NCBI GenBank assembly: GCA_902489675.1
Contig: CABUAP010000086.1
Location: 1 to 5,864 of the forward strand
Direction: 5' to 3'
DNA: 5,864 nt
Origin: an uncultured Azospirillum sp.
GTDB taxonomy: Bacteria; Pseudomonadota; Alphaproteobacteria; RF32; CAG-239
Shown: one piece after another, positions 1 to 5,824 of the stretch
Numbering within the stretch: position 1 is the first letter of the stretch
How the letters are laid out: the number at the start of each line of letters is the position of its first letter
Position numbers and translations under genes: made by a program
The notes under the pieces: generated by a model
Seen by the model: the letters and a program-made list of their open reading frames with translations, nothing else
Databases searched by the model: none
Told to the model about the DNA's origin: nothing

Positions 1-147
1 AGAAAATATGTGTGTTGGTATTGCAAGGGATTGCATGACGCCAAACGATTCCGCGAGCATTATACCAAGATCGGCAGCCTGCCGGAGGCTTTATCTGCGG
101 TTGAAGCTTATTTTGACCGTTTAGCTGTGGAAATAACGGAGGAATAA
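1..147 (+). CDS. 3' end of an unrecognised gene with a CxxC pair (partial)
   Basis: The window opens inside a reading frame that encodes the last 48 residues of a protein and stops at TAA 145-147. I do not recognise the family. Near the visible start is CWYCKGLH, followed after seven residues by another His (REHY). These could form a small metal-binding knuckle of the C-x2-C-x11-H type, but this is inference. The rest (SLPEALSAVEAYFDRL) looks like an amphipathic helix with an acidic tail ending ITEE. The trkA ribosome binding site lies inside its last codons and the trkA start is two bases after its stop, so the two genes are almost certainly cotranscribed and probably translationally coupled. 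In many alphaproteobacteria ntrX precedes trkA. This tail does not resemble the helix-turn-helix end of NtrX as I know it. The reading frame is well supported; the function is unknown. Confidence 0.6.
   Translation, partial: RKYVCWYCKGLHDAKRFREHYTKIGSLPEALSAVEAYFDRLAVEITEE
138..142 (+). promoter_or_regulatory. Ribosome binding site of trkA
   Basis: GGAGG lies seven bases before ATG 150 and inside the final codons of the upstream gene. This strong match fixes the trkA start and suggests that ribosomes finishing the upstream gene feed directly into trkA. Confidence 0.75.
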
Positions 148-149
148 AA

Positions 150-1508
150 ATGAAGATAATCGTCGGCGGAGCCGGAAATGTCAGCAAAAGTATTGTTGCC
201 TATTTGAGTCGCGGCAACAATGATGTGGCGGTGATTGACGAAGACGAAAGACGATTAAACGAGGTAGCGCGGGAATGGGATGTGATGCCGGTTTTAGGTT
301 CGGTCGCTCATCCGGATATTCTGCAAAAGGCGGAAGCCGGCAAGAGTGATCTGCTGATTGCCGCAACCGAAAGCGACGAGGTCAATATGATTGCCTGTCA
401 GGCGGCATATTCGTTGTTTAACATCCCACGCAAAATTGCACGGATCAGCGCTCGGGTATATCACAAAGCCGCCTGGGGCGGATTGTTCGGCGATCATGAC
501 ATTCCGGTTGATCTGGCAGTTTCGCCCGAGTATGAAATTGCCGGTGCGATTAAACGGGTTTTGCAATATCCGGGAATGTCGGGCATTTACCCTTTTGCCG
601 GCAAAAAACTGGTGCTGCTCTCATTTCGTTGCCCTAAAAAATCACCGTTGCTGCAAATTCCGCTTGATCATTTGGAAAGAGCCGATCCCGACTTGCAAAT
701 TGCAGTGGTTAATGTTATCCGCAACGGCCGCGGTTTTATTCCCAGCAGCGATGACACTTTCCATGCCGGCGATGAAATCAATTTACTGGCCGAGGTTGGC
801 GAAATCGAAAATGTGATCCATAGTTTTGGTCTGGAGCGCAAAGATAACGAACGGGTGGTTATCTTCGGCGGTGACCAGATCACGGCCTATTTGGCCGAGG
901 CTTTGGAAGATGACGACGGCATTGCCGCCTGCCGGGTGATTGACGAAGATCCGCGCAGTGCAGCGTGGTTGGCGGAGCATTTGAACAATACGGCTGTTTT
1001 TAACGGTTCCATTATGAGCGATATGGTGCTTTCCGAAGCCGGTATCACCGATGCCGATGCGGCTGTTGCCGTTACCAATGAGGATAAGGATAATATTATT
1101 GCCGCCATGATTGCTCGCAAAAACGGGGTGGAAAACACCTTTGCTTTGGTCAATTCCCGCTCGGCCAATACCCAGATGATCAATGTGGGGGAAAATATTT
1201 TGATTGACCGCACCACCATTACCATTTCCGCCATCTTGAAAGAATTGCGCAAAGTGCGGCTGAATAATGCCTGTACGCTGGGGTTTTCGGGGGAGGTATG
1301 GGAAATTGCCGTTGACGGCAACTCACCGCTCATCGGCTCCGCTTTTGCCCAACTCAATCTGCCCAAAGAAAGCCGTATTTGCGCGTTGATCCGCAAAGGG
1401 GAAACGATTCTTTCGCCGGCATTGACCGAAAAGGTGGAAGAAAATGATGCGCTGATCTTTTTTGTCGCCCCGTCGTCAATCCGCCGGGCAGAAAAAATCT
1501 TTGCATAA
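150..1508 (+). CDS. trkA: Trk potassium-uptake regulatory protein TrkA
   Basis: TrkA is the cytoplasmic, peripheral nucleotide-binding subunit that gates the TrkH/TrkG potassium channel. At 452 residues it matches the usual length and has the duplicated RCK architecture: RCK-N about 1-120, RCK-C about 140-225, second RCK-N about 234-350, second RCK-C about 370-450. Family motifs include VIDEDERRL (28-36) at the end of the second strand, ATESDEVNMIACQ (72-84), KIARISARVYH (95-105) and, in the second half, TNEDKDNIIAAM (309-320). The glycine-rich loops are altered. The first reads GGAGNVS (6-12), with Ser for the last Gly, and the second reads GGDQIT (240-245), with Asp and Thr where Gly is expected. 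NAD(H)/ATP binding, especially in the second half, may therefore be weakened (inference). No trkH is present in the window. The start is supported by a strong ribosome binding site. Identification is secure. Confidence 0.95.
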   Translation: MKIIVGGAGNVSKSIVAYLSRGNNDVAVIDEDERRLNEVAREWDVMPVLGSVAHPDILQKAEAGKSDLLIAATESDEVNMIACQAAYSLFNIPRKIARISARVYHKAAWGGLFGDHDIPVDLAVSPEYEIAGAIKRVLQYPGMSGIYPFAGKKLVLLSFRCPKKSPLLQIPLDHLERADPDLQIAVVNVIRNGRGFIPSSDDTFHAGDEINLLAEVGEIENVIHSFGLERKDNERVVIFGGDQITAYLAEALEDDDGIAACRVIDEDPRSAAWLAEHLNNTAVFNGSIMSDMVLSEAGITDADAAVAVTNEDKDNIIAAMIARKNGVENTFALVNSRSANTQMINVGENILIDRTTITISAILKELRKVRLNNACTLGFSGEVWEIAVDGNSPLIGSAFAQLNLPKESRICALIRKGETILSPALTEKVEENDALIFFVAPSSIRRAEKIFA

Positions 1509-1523
1509 TTATCCCCTTGTTTC

Positions 1524-1563
1524 ATGACAACTCTTTACTATTTTTACAAAATAGGATTACAAT
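1524..1563 (+). promoter_or_regulatory. Possible hfq promoter
   Basis: The 95-base gap between trkA and hfq is AT-rich and contains TACAAT (1558-1563, five of six matches to the -10 consensus), preceded after 18 bases by TTTACT (1534-1539, four of six to the -35 consensus). This would start transcription near 1570 and give a leader of about 34 bases. A second weaker pairing is ATGACA (1524-1529) with CAAAAT (1547-1552), spacing 17. No terminator hairpin is seen after trkA, so readthrough into hfq is also likely. This is based on consensus matching only. Confidence 0.35.
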
Positions 1564-1603
1564 CAGACAGCTAACAAACAATAATAAAAAGGAATATAAA
1601 ACA

Positions 1604-1834
1604 ATGTCACAAAAAGTTCAGGAAGATTTTTTAGGCGATATCCGTAAAAACGAAATAGCCGTAACCGTTTTTCTTATCAACGGCGTCAAGCTGCAAGGGA
1701 TGATTACCTGGTTTGATGATGATTCTATCCTGCTGCGCCGCGACGGACATACCCAGCTGATTTATAAACACGCGGTTTCGACCATTATGCCCGGTGTGGC
1801 GGTTGATATTGCCGGCAAAGCGGAAAAAGAGTAA
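1604..1834 (+). CDS. hfq: RNA chaperone Hfq
   Basis: Hfq is a hexameric Sm-like ring protein that pairs small RNAs with mRNAs and affects mRNA stability. The 76-residue product has the Sm1 motif around VFLINGVKLQG (22-32) and the Sm2 motif YKHAVSTIMP (54-63). The RRDGH insertion (45-49) is typical of alphaproteobacteria. The distal-face elements F23, G27 and K29-Q31, the N-terminal Q6 and the proximal K55-H56 are kept, and the rim patch reads RKNE (14-17). Residues 38-40 are DDD, so the position of E. coli Phe42 in the proximal uridine pocket is Asp40 and that of Gln41 is Asp39, which is unusual. The tail is short and charged (AGKAEKE). The frame is open upstream to 1517, but ATG 1604 has AAGGAA (1589-1594) at a nine-base spacing, and the protein then starts where Hfq proteins normally do. 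hflX follows three bases after the stop. Confidence 0.96.
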   Translation: MSQKVQEDFLGDIRKNEIAVTVFLINGVKLQGMITWFDDDSILLRRDGHTQLIYKHAVSTIMPGVAVDIAGKAEKE

Positions 1835-1837
1835 GTT

Positions 1838-3115
1838 TTGGCAGAAAATATTATCGAAATTCCGGTGGTTAAGGCCGGTATTGTTTATCCGCAGTCCGCA
1901 GGAGAAAAGGCATCGCTCAACCCCGAACAGCGGTTGGAAGAAACGGTTCGTCTGGCTGCGGCGATCAATTTGGAAGTGGCTTTTGCCGAGATTGTCCGGT
2001 TGCGCCAGATCCGTCCCGATGCTTATTTCGGCAAAGGCGTAATTGAACGCCTGCGCGAGGCCGCAGCCGCCGGTGAGGTGGAATTGCTGATTGTTGACGC
2101 CGCGCTTTCGCCGATTCAGCAGCGCAATTTGGAAAAAGCGCTGAATTTGAAAGTCATTGACCGTACGGCGTTGATTCTGGAAATTTTTGGTGAACGAGCC
2201 CAAACCAAAGAAGGCTCACTGCAGGTTGAATTGGCGCATCTGACCTACCAACGCAGCCGGTTGGTGCGCAGCTGGACGCATTTGGAACGTCAGCGCGGCG
2301 GCGCGGGTTTTCTCGGCGGCCCCGGCGAAACTCAAATTGAGCTTGACCGCCGTATTATTGATGAGAAGATCAACAAAATCAAAAAAGCACTGGAAAAAAT
2401 CAAACAAACTCGCGGTCTTCAACGGACGGCCAGAAAAAGAGTGCCTTATCCGATCGTGGCGCTGGTCGGCTATACCAATACCGGAAAATCCACTTTGTTT
2501 AACCGCCTGACCGAGGCAGCGGTCTTTGCCGAAAATTTGCTTTTTGCAACGTTGGACACCACCATGCGACGGTTGACATTGCCCTCGGGACGGGAAGTTA
2601 TTCTCTCTGATACGGTCGGTTTTATTTCCGATCTGCCGCATGAACTGATTATGGCTTTTCGTGCTACGTTGGAAGAGGTGTTGGAAGCCGATGTGGTGGT
2701 GCAGGTGCTGGATGCGGCCAATTCCGGCTATAAGCAGCAGCGACGGGATGTTCTGGCGGTTCTTGCCAGTTTGGGGCTGGATAAGATAGAATATCAGGAC
2801 AACTATTTGGAAGTTTATAACAAGATTGATCTGGCGCCTTCTTTTGCCTTGCCTACCGCCAAAGCGGTAAAGGTTTCGGCTCTGACCGGCGAAGGCTGCG
2901 CAGAACTCTTGCGCAAACTGGATGATATTTTATCGGCTGGCAGTGCGGTTATTAATGTGGATATCGCCGCTTCCGACGGCAAAACAATTGCCTGGCTGCA
3001 TCAAAACGGAGAAGTTCTCTCTTGTGCGGAAGACGGAGAGGTCTTGAAAATGGCCGTACGTCTGGATGTGGCTGCGAACAGCCGGTTAAAACAGATGCTT
3101 GGACAACATCCCTGA
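1838..3115 (+). CDS. hflX: Ribosome-associated GTPase HflX
   Basis: HflX is a cytoplasmic GTPase that binds the 50S subunit and, in species where it has been studied, splits stalled or hibernating ribosomes. At 425 residues it has normal length. The N-terminal HflX domain (about 30-130) includes AYFGKGVIERL (62-72). It is followed by the family hallmark GGAGFLGGPGETQIE (154-168) and a basic coiled-coil linker (172-200). The G domain shows G1 GYTNTGKS (211-218), the switch region FATLDTT (236-242), G3 DTVGF (258-262), G4 NKID (328-331) and G5 SALTGEG (347-353). The C-terminal domain covers about 368-425. The start is TTG at 1838, three bases after the hfq stop, with a weak GAG (1829-1831) upstream. 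No better start lies nearby, though GTG at codon 10 is a weak alternative. Rare initiation plus close spacing suggests coupling to hfq translation. The hfq-hflX order is widely conserved in proteobacteria. Confidence 0.95.
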   Translation: MAENIIEIPVVKAGIVYPQSAGEKASLNPEQRLEETVRLAAAINLEVAFAEIVRLRQIRPDAYFGKGVIERLREAAAAGEVELLIVDAALSPIQQRNLEKALNLKVIDRTALILEIFGERAQTKEGSLQVELAHLTYQRSRLVRSWTHLERQRGGAGFLGGPGETQIELDRRIIDEKINKIKKALEKIKQTRGLQRTARKRVPYPIVALVGYTNTGKSTLFNRLTEAAVFAENLLFATLDTTMRRLTLPSGREVILSDTVGFISDLPHELIMAFRATLEEVLEADVVVQVLDAANSGYKQQRRDVLAVLASLGLDKIEYQDNYLEVYNKIDLAPSFALPTAKAVKVSALTGEGCAELLRKLDDILSAGSAVINVDIAASDGKTIAWLHQNGEVLSCAEDGEVLKMAVRLDVAANSRLKQMLGQHP

Positions 3116-3163
3116 TTGAAAAATATTTTTTTGCTCCTATATCAAAGCGGCAACATTTTGAAA

Positions 3164-3168
3164 GGGAG
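3164..3168 (+). promoter_or_regulatory. Ribosome binding site that decides the lipoprotein start
   Basis: GGGAG sits seven bases before ATG 3176 and favours that codon over the in-frame TTG codons at 3116 and 3158, neither of which has a comparable upstream purine tract. Confidence 0.6.
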
Positions 3169-3175
3169 AAAACAA

Positions 3176-3556
3176 ATGCTGGTTTTGTTGTGCGCTTTTA
3201 TTTTGACCGCCTGTTCATCGACGCCGGGGTATAATGAACAGCTGGAGAATTGGGTCGGTGTGTCGGAAGAACATCTGGTGGACAACTGGGGGATGCCGGA
3301 CAGCACTTTTATGATTGATGCCGATACCCGTGTTTTGACTTATGTTGAAAATGACGGAGAAGGAGATCGGGAAGTTTATACCGATCAGATTTATTATCCG
3401 GCGATTGCCGGACAGAATTTTCCCGGCCCCAATCCCGATCAAAACAATATCGAATACTGCAAAATTTCCTTTACTGTCGATAACAGTGTTGTCACCGGTT
3501 ACAATTTTAACGGTGACGATTGCGTCGGAAAAGTTTTGCCGGGCGGTTCAGACTAA
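3176..3556 (+). CDS. Small predicted lipoprotein, SmpA/OmlA-like in appearance
   Basis: From ATG 3176 the product has 126 residues. A hydrophobic stretch LVLLCAFI leads to a lipobox LTAC, with Cys13 as the expected lipid-modified residue, followed by SSTPGYNEQ. After lipidation the protein would face the periplasm, in the inner or outer membrane. The mature part contains WVGVSEEHLVDNWGMPD (26-42), a pattern resembling the small SmpA/OmlA-like lipoproteins that recognise W-G-x-P elements; this resemblance is by eye only. Two later cysteines (95 and 116) could form a disulfide. The middle is acidic and Tyr-rich (EVYTDQIYYP, 66-75). The signal peptide from ATG 3176 lacks a basic N-region. Starting at TTG 3158 would add KGRKQ and give a more standard one, while TTG 3116 directly abuts the hflX stop. 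The gene follows hflX in the same direction with a 60-base gap and probably shares its transcript. Its specific role is unknown. Confidence 0.75.
   Translation: MLVLLCAFILTACSSTPGYNEQLENWVGVSEEHLVDNWGMPDSTFMIDADTRVLTYVENDGEGDREVYTDQIYYPAIAGQNFPGPNPDQNNIEYCKISFTVDNSVVTGYNFNGDDCVGKVLPGGSD
3491..3517. repeat. Imperfect inverted repeat (hairpin) inside the lipoprotein gene
   Basis: GTCACCGGTTA (3491-3501) is the reverse complement of TAACGGTGAC (3508-3517) apart from one bulged G, with a six-base loop. On the minus strand it lies about 30 bases beyond the stop of the hemolysin III gene. No T-run follows on either strand, so it is not a standard intrinsic terminator, but it could stabilise or define an RNA 3' end. 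It may also be a coincidence of codon choice. Confidence 0.35.
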
Positions 3557-4204
3557 AATACAGGCATAGAGGACGGCAAAAAAATGCATGACTGTTCCGG
3601 CTAAAACCATCAAATGCCAAACGGCATGGGTATATTTTTTACTTTTCCACACATAAAATACAATACCAAAGGTATAAAACAGGCCGCCAAGGACAAGAAA
3701 CAACGCGCTGATGGCGCTGATTGAAGCGAACAGCTGCCGAGAAACAAAAATAATCGCCCAACCCATGACCAGATAAAGCGAAATCGACCACAGTTTGGTG
3801 CCGCTGCCCGAAGTGACGATTTTTAATACCGTACCGATAAGCGCCAGACTCCAAATTATGGCAAAGACCGACCAGCCGACCGGATCGCGCATATTGACCA
3901 GCAAAAACGGCGTATAACTGCCGGCAATCAGATAATAGATAGCAATGTGGTCAAACTTTTTCAAAACCTTTTTCACCCGCGGGTAGGGCACGGCATGGTA
4001 GAGGGTGGAGGCCGTATAAAGCAAGATCATAGATATGCCGAACACGGCAGTTGAAACAACAGTCCAAAGATCGCCGTATTTTGATGACAGGCTGACCAAA
4101 ACCGCCAGCCCGGCAACGCTCAAAATAATACCAAGGCCGTGAATGGCGCAGTTGCATACTTCTTCGCCGAAGGTGTAAGGGCGGACAGCCGATGATGTGT
4201 GCAT
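3548..4204 (-). CDS. Hemolysin III / PAQR-family integral membrane protein
   Basis: The 218-residue product has about seven hydrophobic segments (roughly 18-39, 48-66, 87-104, 110-130, 138-155, 163-186, 194-217), as in the bacterial Hly-III family related to adiponectin receptors. The conserved polar sites are present: E14/E15 and H22 in the first segment, STLYH (66-70), FDHIAIYYLIAGSYTPF (84-100) and HAVWH (193-197). By analogy with the PAQR fold, H70, D85, H193 and H197 would form a zinc site within the membrane. Despite the name, lytic activity is shown for few members, and ceramidase-like hydrolase or membrane-homeostasis roles are proposed for the superfamily. The substrate is unknown here. 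The start has a strong AAGGAGTT eight bases upstream on the minus strand. The stop overlaps the end of the convergent lipoprotein gene by nine bases (3548-3556). The gene appears monocistronic. Confidence 0.92.
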   Translation of the reverse strand: MHTSSAVRPYTFGEEVCNCAIHGLGIILSVAGLAVLVSLSSKYGDLWTVVSTAVFGISMILLYTASTLYHAVPYPRVKKVLKKFDHIAIYYLIAGSYTPFLLVNMRDPVGWSVFAIIWSLALIGTVLKIVTSGSGTKLWSISLYLVMGWAIIFVSRQLFASISAISALFLVLGGLFYTFGIVFYVWKSKKYTHAVWHLMVLAGTVMHFFAVLYACILV

Positions 4205-4212
4205 GGTAAAAA

Positions 4213-4220
4213 AACTCCTT
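4213..4220 (-). promoter_or_regulatory. Ribosome binding site of the hemolysin III gene
   Basis: On the minus strand AAGGAGTT lies eight bases before the ATG at 4204-4202. This is one of the best matches to the consensus in the window and fixes the start. Confidence 0.75.
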
Positions 4221-4240
4221 TTTCTGCCTGATATTAACCG

Positions 4241-4258
4241 CCATCATAGATAAGATGG
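4241..4258. repeat. Short inverted repeat in the divergent intergenic region
   Basis: CCATC (4241-4245) and GATGG (4254-4258) form a 5-base inverted repeat with an 8-base spacer. It overlaps TATGAT on the minus strand (4243-4248), a possible -10 element of the hemolysin III gene whose best upstream match TTGATT (4269-4274) is at a long 20-base spacing. It could be an operator, but the arms are short and chance is likely. Confidence 0.2.
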
Positions 4259-4302
4259 ACAGATTGAAAATCAAGGGGAGCAGATTAATAAAAAACTAAA
4301 CT

Positions 4303-4340
4303 TTGACGGTTATAATAATACCATTGTTAAAAAAATGGGG
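4303..4340 (+). promoter_or_regulatory. Likely murE promoter and leader
   Basis: A perfect TATAAT (4311-4316) lies in a strongly AT-rich stretch 19 bases before the first murE ATG. It would place transcription initiation near 4323. No good -35 element is found at the right distance; TTAATA (4285-4290) is four of six but 20 bases away. TTGACG (4303-4308) is a good -35 hexamer, but its expected -10 region (about 4325-4331) is poor. If the TATAAT is used, the leader to ATG 4335 is only about 12 bases and the leader to ATG 4347 about 24 bases with GGGG (4337-4340), which favours the second ATG. Confidence 0.35.
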
Positions 4341-5807
4341 TTTGTCATGTTACTCAGTCAAATTTTATCCGGTATTGTTCCAGCAGAACCGCTGCCGGGC
4401 GATATTGAAATTGCAGCGGTTGAACTCAATTCGCAAAATGTTGTGCCGGGGGCATTGTTTATTGCTTTGAACGGCAAAAATTCCGATGGCAGAAAGTATA
4501 TTCCCGATGCGTTGCAAAAGGGCGCGGTGGCGGTTTTGTATGACGGCGATTATACGCCGCCGGCGGCAGAAGGTGTTTTGTTTGTTAAATCAACCGGTGA
4601 TATGCGGGAAAATATTGCCCGTGCGGCAGCCAATTTTTATAAGCCGATCCCGCCTTTTGTTTCGGCCGTTACCGGCACCAACGGCAAAACTTCAATTGCC
4701 GATTTTACGCGCCAGTTGATGAAAAATCTCGGCTATTTGGCAGCCAGCATCGGCACCGTCGGCGTGGTTTCGGACGTGGCGGAAAATACGGAAACGCTGA
4801 CCACCCCGGATAGCGTGACTTTGCACCGGATTTTGCGTGGTCTGGCAACCAAAGGCGTTGATTATGTTTCGCTTGAGGCCTCAAGTATCGGGATTGAACA
4901 GTATCGGCTGGACGGCCTCAAAATCAAAGTGGCCGGCTTTACCAATTTTACTCAGGATCATCTTGACTATCACCTGACCATGGAAAACTATTTGCAGGCT
5001 AAAGAACAGCTTTTTTCCCGAGTGATGGATCCCGAAGGCACTGCGGTTTTTTTTTCCGATATTCCCGAGTTTGCGGAATTGGCGGAAATTTGCCGTCGCC
5101 GCGGTGTGAAAGTGATGTCCTACGGTTACCACGGAGAAAATTTGAAAATATTATCCCGCACGCCCCATGCAGAAGGACAAACGCTGGAAGTGGAAATCGA
5201 GGGACGCCCGTATCGGTTTGAACTGCCGTTGATCGGGGAATTTCAGGCAATGAACGTTCTTTGTGCCGTTGGCATGGTGATTGCCCTGCATGGTTTTTCG
5301 GGTAAAATCATTGACAGCCTGCCGCATTTGAAAGGCGCGCCCGGGCGGCTTGACCTGGCCGGACGGCTGGCAAACGGCGCGGCGGTATATGTAGACTATG
5401 CCCATACGCCGGATGCGCTCGAAAATGTACTGAAAACCATGCGTCACCATACAACCGGTAAATTGTGGGTGGTTTTTGGCTGCGGCGGTGATCGCGATAA
5501 GCTCAAACGCCCGATGATGGGAAAAATCGCGCGCGAGTTGGCGGACGAGGCGGTGGTAACCGATGATAATCCGCGTACCGAGGATGCGGAGGAAATCCGG
5601 CGGCAGATTTTATGCGAATGCCCGCAAGCCGTCGAAATCGGCGATCGGATTGAAGCAATTAATTATGCCGTGTCCAAACTATCTGAAGGCGATATGCTGG
5701 TTATTGCCGGCAAAGGGCATGAAAACGGGCAGAAAATCGGCAGTCAGGTTATTCCGATGAATGATTTGGAAGAAGCCGCCAAGGCCATCTCCCGCTTTTC
5801 CCGCTGA
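4335..5807 (+). CDS. murE: UDP-MurNAc-L-Ala-D-Glu:meso-diaminopimelate ligase MurE
   Basis: MurE is the cytoplasmic ATP-dependent ligase that adds meso-diaminopimelate as the third residue of the peptidoglycan stem peptide. At 490 residues it is full length, with the N-terminal UDP-binding domain (about 1-108), central ATPase domain (109-335) and C-terminal ligase domain (336-490). Visible motifs are the P-loop GTNGKTS (114-120), TTPD (156-159), EASS (181-184), TNFTQDHLDYH (203-213), the carbamylated-lysine site AKEQLF (222-227, K223), GRLD (337-340), YVDYAHTPDALE (352-363), FGCGGDRDKLKRP (381-393), DNPR (411-414, meso-DAP recognition) and GKGHE (459-463). The usual His after EASS is Ile185, which is odd; the catalytic DHLDYH His is intact. 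The start at 4335 is the longest. ATG 4347 has a G-rich tract upstream and a better leader length, and would give 486 residues. Numbering here is from 4335. No murF or ftsI is adjacent, and a terminator follows directly. Confidence 0.96.
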   Translation: MGFVMLLSQILSGIVPAEPLPGDIEIAAVELNSQNVVPGALFIALNGKNSDGRKYIPDALQKGAVAVLYDGDYTPPAAEGVLFVKSTGDMRENIARAAANFYKPIPPFVSAVTGTNGKTSIADFTRQLMKNLGYLAASIGTVGVVSDVAENTETLTTPDSVTLHRILRGLATKGVDYVSLEASSIGIEQYRLDGLKIKVAGFTNFTQDHLDYHLTMENYLQAKEQLFSRVMDPEGTAVFFSDIPEFAELAEICRRRGVKVMSYGYHGENLKILSRTPHAEGQTLEVEIEGRPYRFELPLIGEFQAMNVLCAVGMVIALHGFSGKIIDSLPHLKGAPGRLDLAGRLANGAAVYVDYAHTPDALENVLKTMRHHTTGKLWVVFGCGGDRDKLKRPMMGKIARELADEAVVTDDNPRTEDAEEIRRQILCECPQAVEIGDRIEAINYAVSKLSEGDMLVIAGKGHENGQKIGSQVIPMNDLEEAAKAISRFSR

Positions 5808-5824
5808 ACAGTTTTTGAAAAGAC

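Noticed and set aside
391..816. Plus-strand alternate-frame open frame inside trkA
   Set aside because: It is an out-of-frame shadow rich in Trp, Cys and Arg with no domain signature.
887..1525. Minus-strand open frame of 212 codons opposite trkA
   Set aside because: It is fully antisense to well-conserved trkA coding sequence, its product is Ser/Ala-rich low-complexity text without recognisable motifs, and it has no convincing ribosome binding site.
1517..1603. N-terminal extension of Hfq from an upstream ATG at 1517
   Set aside because: The extension does not resemble any Hfq N-terminus, has no ribosome binding site and covers the likely promoter region.
1631..2203. Minus-strand open frame of 190 codons opposite hfq and hflX
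   Set aside because: The product is rich in Asn, Gln, Phe and Arg in the way typical of a reverse-strand shadow, and it spans two real genes.
2216..2641. Minus-strand open frame of 141 codons opposite hflX
   Set aside because: It is antisense to the hallmark and G1 motifs of HflX, and its composition is unlike the real genes here.
3548..4204. Reading the hemolysin III protein as a toxin
   Set aside because: The family name is historical. The sequence shows a PAQR-type polytopic membrane protein with a probable metal site and no secretion signal or toxin domain.
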